Shown here: in pieces, positions 59,416 to 64,000 of the stretch | Layout: every line of letters begins with the position of its first letter | Numbering within the stretch: position 1 is the stretch's first letter | Origin: Alcaligenes faecalis | GTDB lineage: Bacteria; Pseudomonadota; Gammaproteobacteria; Burkholderiales; Burkholderiaceae_B | Direction of reading: 5' to 3' | Assembly (NCBI RefSeq): GCF_009497775.1 | Contig: NZ_CP031012.1 | Span: 1,240,001 to 1,304,000 of the forward strand | Length of the DNA: 64,000 bases | Position numbers and translations under genes: made by a program | The notes under the pieces: model-generated | What the model was told of the DNA's origin: nothing | What the model saw: only the letters and a program-made list of their open reading frames with translations | Database searches by the model: none

Positions 59416-59430
59416 TACTTACGATAAGTA
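59416..59430. promoter_or_regulatory. Candidate LysR operator (TACTTA-CGA-TAAGTA)
   Basis: A perfect 6-bp dyad with a three-base centre in the 100-bp spacer between the divergent LysR and yeiH genes, close to the LysR start. LysR proteins bind T-N11-A sites, which this satisfies. Confidence 0.55.
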
Positions 59431-59500
59431 ATAATGAATTTTTTAATACTCGGGGTCAACCTAAAATTACTTTTACTTATTACATATCTGGGACAACGAG

Positions 59501-60556
59501 ATGAGCAGTGTGACCGATTTACCAGCAGGAAGCACAGCCCTGAAAGCACAGGGCAAATCGGGTTTCTCTCTGAAGCCGTCGCGTTTGTGGGGTTTTTTAC
59601 TGGCGGTAGCCGTGGGTGTTGCCGCGATGGGCCTGGGTAAAGTGTGGCCTTTGATTGGCGGCCCGGTTTTTGCGATTGTCCTGGGGATGGTACTGCGTAA
59701 CAGCATGGGCGTGGCTACGGTGTTTCAGCCTGGTCTGCGTTTTTCGTCCAAGGTGTTGTTGCAGTGGTCGATTATTGGCCTGGGTTTTGGTTTGAGCCTG
59801 CCGCAAGTGATGCGTACCGGCATGGATTCCCTGGCCGTCACCTTGGTGACGCTGACAGTGGCTTTTGTGACGGCGCTGGTGCTGGGCCGGGCCCTGGGGA
59901 TTCCTTCCAAGCTGCGTACCTTGATCGGGGTAGGGACAGCGATTTGTGGTGGTTCGGCTATTGCAGCGGTCACGCCCATTCTGAAGCCTGAAGAGCATGA
60001 AACGGCCCTGGCGATTTCCACCATCTTTATCTTCAATATTGTGGCCGTGCTGATTTTCCCCGTGGCCGGTCACATGATGAATATGTCTGACGCCGGTTTT
60101 GGGGTGTGGGCGGGAACGGCGATCAACGATACCTCGTCGGTGGTGGCAGCGGGTTACAGCTACAGCCGTCAGGCCGGTGACCACGCCACCATCGTCAAGC
60201 TGACTCGTGCAACCTTGATCATCCCGATTTGCCTGATTCTGGCAGGTCTGGAAGTGTGGCGTTCGCGTCAGGCTGGTCGGGATTTTGACCTGATGCGTGT
60301 GTTCCCTTGGTTCATCGTCTGGTTCATGGTGGCCTCGGCTCTGCGCTCGCTGGGCTGGGTGCCGGTGGAATGGTTGGAGCCGCTGCGTTTCCTGGCCGAG
60401 TTCCTGATGGTGCTGGCTTTGGCTGCCATCGGTTTGTCTTCAGACTTGCGTGTGATGGCCCGAGCAGGTGTGCGTCCTGCCTTGCTGGGATTGGGAGTCT
60501 GGATCGCGGTGGCTGTGAGTAGTTTGCTGGTACAGCGCTGGATAGGTGTCTGGTAA
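59501..60556 (+). CDS. yeiH: YeiH/YadS-type putative sulfate exporter (UPF0324)
   Basis: A 351-residue membrane protein with about ten helices. Family segments: VGVGTAICGGSAIAAVTPIL, IFNIVAVLIFPVAGH, and GTAINDTSSVVAAGYSY. Members are annotated as putative sulfate exporters and are regularly next to a LysR regulator as here. The function is not established experimentally as far as I know. ATG 59501 has only a weak ribosome site. Confidence 0.88.
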   Translation: MSSVTDLPAGSTALKAQGKSGFSLKPSRLWGFLLAVAVGVAAMGLGKVWPLIGGPVFAIVLGMVLRNSMGVATVFQPGLRFSSKVLLQWSIIGLGFGLSLPQVMRTGMDSLAVTLVTLTVAFVTALVLGRALGIPSKLRTLIGVGTAICGGSAIAAVTPILKPEEHETALAISTIFIFNIVAVLIFPVAGHMMNMSDAGFGVWAGTAINDTSSVVAAGYSYSRQAGDHATIVKLTRATLIIPICLILAGLEVWRSRQAGRDFDLMRVFPWFIVWFMVASALRSLGWVPVEWLEPLRFLAEFLMVLALAAIGLSSDLRVMARAGVRPALLGLGVWIAVAVSSLLVQRWIGVW

Positions 60557-60567
60557 GACAGGCATGT

Positions 60568-60616
60568 AAAAAGCCCCTGACAGTGGAAGATGGCTTCCAC
60601 TGTCAGGGGCTTTTTT
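60568..60616. terminator. Bidirectional terminator between yeiH and the SirB2 gene
   Basis: AAGCCCCTGACAGTGGAAG pairs with CTTCCACTGTCAGGGGCTT around a four-base loop, with A-run and T-run flanks. Confidence 0.92.
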
Positions 60617-60631
60617 ATTGGGGCTACGGGT

Positions 60632-61012
60632 TTAGACGAACCAGGAAGCCGGGCTGCGGTTCAGCGCTACGCCCACAATATAGGCAAAGATGGCAATCGC
60701 AATCAGTGCCGCCACGCCGCGGCTGAAAGCAGTTTTACCGCGCTTGATGGCATAGCTGCCCACTACGATATAGACCACCAGCAGCACAATCTTGGTCAGC
60801 AGCCAGGGCTGATTGGCCGCAGCGCCCAACATCCCGGCCAGCGCCAGACCACAGACCAGCAAGACGGTATCGATGACATGTGGGGTAATGCGCACAAAGC
60901 GATTCTGCAAACAGGATGAGCCGGACACTGACCAGAAGGCCCGAATAATGAAAAACAAAATGCTCAGCCCGGCGGCTGTCATGTGCAAGTGCTTGAGGGC
61001 CATGTAAGTCAT
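60632..61012 (-). CDS. SirB2-family membrane protein
   Basis: A 126-residue protein with four hydrophobic helices: LKHLHMTAAGLSILFFIIRAFWS, PHVIDTVLLVCGLALAGML, WLLTKIVLLVVYIVVGSYAIKRG and ALIAIAIFAYIVGVAL. It is a match to the SirB/SirB2 invasion-gene-expression-up-regulator family, whose function is unclear. GAAGGAAAT precedes the ATG. It stands between a terminator and the persulfide dioxygenase gene. Confidence 0.85.
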   Translation of the reverse strand: MTYMALKHLHMTAAGLSILFFIIRAFWSVSGSSCLQNRFVRITPHVIDTVLLVCGLALAGMLGAAANQPWLLTKIVLLVVYIVVGSYAIKRGKTAFSRGVAALIAIAIFAYIVGVALNRSPASWFV

Positions 61013-61129
61013 GCCAGTTATTTCCTTCTGAATTTCAGGGTGCAGAAAAAGGCAGTATACGCAGGCTGGGGCTTAAAAGTTTTTCTGCGTCCGGGCCTGT
61101 GTCTGCCTGGACGCAAAAAACAGCCATAT

Positions 61130-61996
61130 TTACAGTTGATTGACGGGCAGTTTCAGATAGACCTGACCATTGCTTTCTGGTTCGGGAAAGTGTCCCGCCC
61201 GGATATTGACCTGAATGGAGGGCAGGATCAGGCGCGGCATGCCCAGGGTTTTATCGCGTGCGGTGCGGCGTTCGCAAAACTGCTCCTGGCTGATGCCATC
61301 GTGCACATGGATATTGCCGTCTTTCTGTTCCTGAACCGTGCAGTGGGACTTGGGCTCCCGTCCTTCAGGCGGGTAGTCGTGACACATGAACAAGACAGTC
61401 TCTGCGGGCAAAGCCAGCAGGCGCTGGATGGATTCATAGAGCTGGCTGGCGCTGCCACCCGGAAAGTCGCAACGGGCAGTACCGACATCGGGCAAGAACA
61501 AGGTGTCGCCCACAAATACGCCCAAGCCTTGAACGTGATAGGCCATATCGGCCGGTGTGTGGCCGGGTACGTGCAGGGCGTGTACCTGAAGGGCACCGAT
61601 CTGGAACTGCTCCTGATCCTTGAACAGCGTATCGAAAGGGGTGCCGTTGGCCTGGATTTCGGCCTCTATATTAAAGATGCGGCTGAAGGTGGACTGCACT
61701 TGCTTGATGTGTTCGCCAATGGCGATTTTTCCGCCTACTTGTTCCTGCAGCCAGACGGCAGCGGACAAATGGTCCGCATGGGCGTGGGTTTCCAGAATCC
61801 ACTGCACTTCCAGCTGATGCTGGCGCACAAAATCCACGACCTTCTGGGCCGATACGGTGCTGCTGCGGCCAGAGGCGGCGTCGTAGTCCAGCACCGAGTC
61901 GATGATGGCGCATTCGCGTTGACCTTGGGCATAGACCACGTAGGTGAATGTGGCCGTGTCCGTGTGAAAGAAGCTGGCGACCTGGGCTTGGAGCAT
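61130..61996 (-). CDS. Persulfide-dioxygenase-type metallo-beta-lactamase (ETHE1/Blh-like)
   Basis: A 288-residue MBL-fold enzyme. Metal ligands: HAHADH (71-76), H146 in VPGHTPADM, D164 in VGDTLFLPD, and FMCHDYPPEG late. The arrangement and length resemble Blh/ETHE1-like persulfide dioxygenases that oxidise glutathione persulfide to sulfite. GAGGTCTGAC precedes the ATG. It is divergent from the BigR-like repressor, as in the known bigR-blh operons. Activity and substrate are inferred. Confidence 0.85.
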   Translation of the reverse strand: MLQAQVASFFHTDTATFTYVVYAQGQRECAIIDSVLDYDAASGRSSTVSAQKVVDFVRQHQLEVQWILETHAHADHLSAAVWLQEQVGGKIAIGEHIKQVQSTFSRIFNIEAEIQANGTPFDTLFKDQEQFQIGALQVHALHVPGHTPADMAYHVQGLGVFVGDTLFLPDVGTARCDFPGGSASQLYESIQRLLALPAETVLFMCHDYPPEGREPKSHCTVQEQKDGNIHVHDGISQEQFCERRTARDKTLGMPRLILPSIQVNIRAGHFPEPESNGQVYLKLPVNQL

Positions 61997-62070
61997 GTCA
62001 GACCTCTTGTTACTTATAAGATATGAAAAGATATTATATAATAATATATATTGTGTTTTTGTAGAACGAT
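61997..62070. promoter_or_regulatory. AT-rich control region of the sulfide module
   Basis: The 74-bp spacer between the divergent dioxygenase and bigR-like genes includes a perfect 12-bp dyad, TATTATATAATA (62032-62043). BigR-type repressors bind AT-rich palindromes in such spacers, and this is the best candidate operator. Confidence 0.5.
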
Positions 62071-62397
62071 ATGGATCAAATCGAACTGGAAGCTCTGCGA
62101 CACGTGGCAGGCCGGGCCAGCAGCTTGCTGGGTAGCCTGGCCAACCCCGACCGTCTGATGATTCTCTGCACCTTGGTGCAGGGCGAATGCAATGTGGGGG
62201 AGCTGGCGCAGCGCAGTGGCATTGTTCAGCCTACTTTATCTCAGCAATTAACTGTTTTGCGACGCGAAGAGCTGATTGCCAGTCGCAAAGAGGGCAAATA
62301 CGTCTATTACCGTCTGGAAAATCCGGCGGTGCTGGCCGTGATGCAGACTTTATATGGAATCTTTTGCGCCCCAGGAGGCACTGATGATCGCAATTGA
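62071..62397 (+). CDS. bigR: ArsR-family sulfide-sensing repressor, BigR/SqrR-like
   Basis: A 108-residue winged-helix repressor. DNA-binding part: NVGELAQRSGIVQPTLSQQL, LTVLRREELIASRKEGKYVYY. Cysteines at 33 and 40 (ILCTLVQGEC) and 99 (GIFCAPGG) are placed to form the sulfide-sensing Cys33-Cys99 pair (BigR uses an N-terminal and a C-terminal Cys). It overlaps the next YeeE gene by 14 bp and is divergent from the dioxygenase. The name is by analogy. Confidence 0.8.
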   Translation: MDQIELEALRHVAGRASSLLGSLANPDRLMILCTLVQGECNVGELAQRSGIVQPTLSQQLTVLRREELIASRKEGKYVYYRLENPAVLAVMQTLYGIFCAPGGTDDRN

Positions 62398-62815
62398 CTG
62401 GAGTTCCTTTACCCCGTGGAGCGCCTTGTTCGGTGGCGCCTTGATTGGTTTGGCCGCTGCCGTGCTGGTGCTGTTCAATGGCCGGGTGTTTGGCATATCC
62501 GGATTGCTGTCCGGCACCTGGAGCGGGGAGGCCGGTGACAAGGGTTGGCGCTGGATGGCCTTGCTGGGTTTGGCGGCGGCCCCGTGGTTGTACCGTTTAG
62601 CCGGGGAAACCGTGCCTGCCGTGCAGCCGCAGCCCTGGATGTGGGTCGTAGTGGCCGGTTTGCTGGTGGGGTTTGGAACCCGTTTGGGCTCGGGCTGCAC
62701 CAGTGGGCATGGCGTTTGTGGCTTGTCGCGCCTGTCGCCCCGTTCTTTGGTGGCAACGCTGACGTTTATGGCCAGCGGCTTTTTGACCGTGTTCGTCTTG
62801 CGTCACCTGATCTAA
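62384..62815 (+). CDS. YeeE/YedE-family half channel (DUF395), first subunit
   Basis: A 143-residue membrane protein with four helices. FGGALIGLAAAVLVLFNGR and the conserved GSGCTSGHGVCGLSRLSPRS (residues near 98-117), with two cysteines, are diagnostic of the YeeE/YedE sulfur-compound channels. AGGAGG precedes ATG 62384. It is paired with the next gene; together they equal one full YeeE protein. Confidence 0.87.
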   Translation: MIAIDWSSFTPWSALFGGALIGLAAAVLVLFNGRVFGISGLLSGTWSGEAGDKGWRWMALLGLAAAPWLYRLAGETVPAVQPQPWMWVVVAGLLVGFGTRLGSGCTSGHGVCGLSRLSPRSLVATLTFMASGFLTVFVLRHLI

Positions 62816-62825
62816 GGAGCCCACC

Positions 62826-63236
62826 ATGCAATATTTCATCGCTTTAGTTTCCGGCCTGATTTTTGGCTTGGGCTTGTTGATTTCCGGTCTGGCCAACCCC
62901 AGCAAGGTGCTGGCGTTTCTGGATCTGGCCGGGGCCTGGGACCCGTCTTTAGCCTTGGTGATGGCGGCGGCCATTGCGGTGGCGATTGTGCCCTTCAGTC
63001 TGGCGCGTCGTCGTCCTTGTGCTTTTGTGACCGGTCAGCCCATGAATCTGCCCAAGCAGCGTCAAATAGACCGCCCCTTGGTATTGGGTGCCTTGATTTT
63101 CGGTGCTGGTTGGGGCGTGGCGGGTTTTTGCCCTGGACCGGCCATTGTGTTGGCAGCGTCGGGCGCGCCTTTGGCCATTCTGTTTCTGGTCGCGATGCTG
63201 ATCGGGATGTGGGCGGCAGGGCGGGTGCGTGGCTAA
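62826..63236 (+). CDS. YeeE/YedE-family half channel, second subunit (DUF6691)
   Basis: A 136-residue membrane protein with about four helices. SGLIFGLGLLISGLANPSKVLAFLDL and WGVAGFCPGPAIVLAASGAP are the second-half YeeE signatures. The gene starts 10 bp after the first half; AAGGAG precedes the ATG. These two-gene versions (PmpA/PmpB-type) are linked to thiosulfate or other sulfur-compound transport and to BigR regulation in other bacteria. Confidence 0.87.
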   Translation: MQYFIALVSGLIFGLGLLISGLANPSKVLAFLDLAGAWDPSLALVMAAAIAVAIVPFSLARRRPCAFVTGQPMNLPKQRQIDRPLVLGALIFGAGWGVAGFCPGPAIVLAASGAPLAILFLVAMLIGMWAAGRVRG

Positions 63237-63254
63237 GCGCCACGCCACACTGCC

Positions 63255-63686
63255 TTAGCCCAGATGCGTGCTGGGAGCCGGGACTTGATCCGGCTCCATA
63301 TTCACCAGACCCTGCAAGATGCCGCAATGCTCCAGGCCACCGGCCTGCCCGCAGCGGTGACGCAGTTCAATCAGTTGTTTTTGCAGGTGTTCCAGCTCGG
63401 CAATGCGCACGGCCACGTGCTCGATGTGTTCATCCAGCAAATCATTGACCGGGGCGCAGTCTTGCGCCGGGCCGTCCATGAACGCCAACAGGCCGCGAAT
63501 TTCTTCGTGCGTCATATCCAGGCTGCGGCAGTTGCGAATAAAACGTAGCCGTTCCAGGTGGATATTCCGGTACAGGCGGTAGTTGCCTTCGCTGCGCTCC
63601 GGCTCGGGCAGCAGCCCCACCTTCTCGTAATAGCGGATGGTTTCCGTGTTGCAGTGGCTTTTTTCCGCCAACTCACCAATTTTCAT
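63255..63686 (-). CDS. cadR: MerR-family Cd(II)/Pb(II)-responsive regulator CadR
   Basis: A 143-residue MerR regulator: MKIGELAEKSHCNTETIRYYE, LLPEPERSEGNYRLY, FIRNCRSLDM. A metal-binding C-terminus has C77 (QDCAPVNDLLDEHI), C112 (RHRCGQ) and C121 (EHCGILQGL), the CadR/PbrR three-cysteine pattern. GGAGG precedes the ATG. It is divergent from a CadA-like ATPase gene over a promoter with the long spacing typical of MerR activation. Confidence 0.92.
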   Translation of the reverse strand: MKIGELAEKSHCNTETIRYYEKVGLLPEPERSEGNYRLYRNIHLERLRFIRNCRSLDMTHEEIRGLLAFMDGPAQDCAPVNDLLDEHIEHVAVRIAELEHLQKQLIELRHRCGQAGGLEHCGILQGLVNMEPDQVPAPSTHLG

Positions 63687-63705
63687 TGCTTTGCCTCCAA
63701 AAGGC

Positions 63706-63736
63706 TTGACCTTGTAGCTACTTTAGGCTTTCTACT
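63706..63736 (+). promoter_or_regulatory. cadA promoter with CadR operator
   Basis: TTGACC (63706-63711), a 19-base spacer and TCTACT (63731-63736). Between them is the imperfect dyad CCTTGTAG/CTACTTTAGG. The long spacer and operator placement are typical of MerR-controlled promoters. Confidence 0.6.
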
Positions 63737-63764
63737 GGTCCCATGCAAGAAGCGAGGAACTGCT

Positions 63765-64000
63765 ATGACATCAGCTAACAATACTTCAAAGCTCGGCGTG
63801 GGGCAGTGCACAACATCAGCCTGCCAGACCGAGCACGCGCATGACCATAGTCATGATCACGACCATGCAGCGGGCGATCACAGCCACGAGCATAGCCATG
63901 ATCACGATCACAGCCATGCCGAACAAACGTCGCACTCTCACGAGGGGGCGTGCTGCTCGGCACCCGCTTTTGGTCCATCGGTGACTTTGGCCGCCAGTAC
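63765..64000 (+). CDS. cadA: Cd/Zn/Pb P-type ATPase CadA, N-terminal part
   Basis: Starts at ATG 63765 and is open at the right edge of the window, so only 78 residues are seen. They form an unusually histidine-rich cytoplasmic metal-binding extension: HAHDHSHDHDH, HSHEHSHDHDHSHAE and HSHEGACC, plus cysteines at 15, 20 and a CC pair. This precedes the transmembrane ATPase domains of CadA-type exporters. The divergent cadR and the CadR-type promoter support the assignment over ZntA of other type. Confidence 0.75.
   Translation, partial: MTSANNTSKLGVGQCTTSACQTEHAHDHSHDHDHAAGDHSHEHSHDHDHSHAEQTSHSHEGACCSAPAFGPSVTLAAS

Overview
The window is chromosomal DNA of a betaproteobacterium of the family Alcaligenaceae, most likely Alcaligenes (A. 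faecalis or a close relative). The strongest evidence is the complete 16S rRNA gene at about 32.4-34.0 kb, whose variable regions read like those I recall for Alcaligenes faecalis. Protein families and gene pairings (kdkA, dnaE followed by LPS-core glycosyltransferases, glcC/glcDEF, BigR-type sulfide module) agree. There is no phage, integrase, insertion sequence or CRISPR array. Apart from one intergenic region the content looks like core genome.

Layout. 0-7 kb: the 3' end of a TauE/SafE permease, Kdo kinase KdkA, a complete putrescine-type ABC importer (potFGHI) followed by a small Spx/ArsC-like reductase, ribose-5-phosphate isomerase and PhoU. 7-19 kb: a standalone EAL phosphodiesterase, YggX and ArgA (minus), divergent hrpA, then dnaE. 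18.2-28.6 kb: an envelope-sugar region. dnaE overlaps by 4 bp a chain of glycosyltransferases and two polysaccharide deacetylases. After a bidirectional terminator comes an opposing operon (family 9 glycosyltransferase, YdcF, YkgJ), divergent from msbA and a lipoprotein gene. 28.7-30.8 kb: an orphan P-loop kinase and RNase G.

30.8-38.3 kb: between rng and the rRNA operon lies about 1.1 kb of unusual non-coding DNA. It holds a roughly 270-bp imperfect hairpin flanked by CTATATA-type motifs and three adjacent short tandem repeats (CCAA, ATCCAAGC and AGCC units). Then comes one complete rrn operon: two promoters, boxA, 16S, tRNA-Ile(GAT), tRNA-Ala(TGC), second boxA, 23S, 5S and a strong terminator, with the pre-rRNA processing stems visible.

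38.3-49.6 kb: a phytoene-desaturase-like flavoprotein; the glycolate oxidase operon glcDEF with divergent GntR-type regulator glcC and two near-identical operator palindromes; an aldehyde dehydrogenase with a divergent AraC regulator; two secreted proteins of unknown function; tRNA-Thr(CGT). 49.6-57.2 kb: MAPEG protein, AI-2E-type permease, Na/Pi cotransporter with a PhoU-like tail, a small secreted protein, a porin bracketed by two identical tRNA-Asn(GTT) genes, and an EamA exporter. 57.1-64 kb: patatin phospholipase; LysR/YeiH pair; SirB2; a sulfide/persulfide module (metallo-beta-lactamase dioxygenase, BigR-like repressor, two half-size YeeE/YedE channels); and CadR divergent from a CadA ATPase whose histidine-rich N-terminus runs off the window.

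The most unusual feature is the repeat-rich rng-rrn spacer. The most interesting functional groupings are the dnaE-coupled LPS cluster and the sulfur module.
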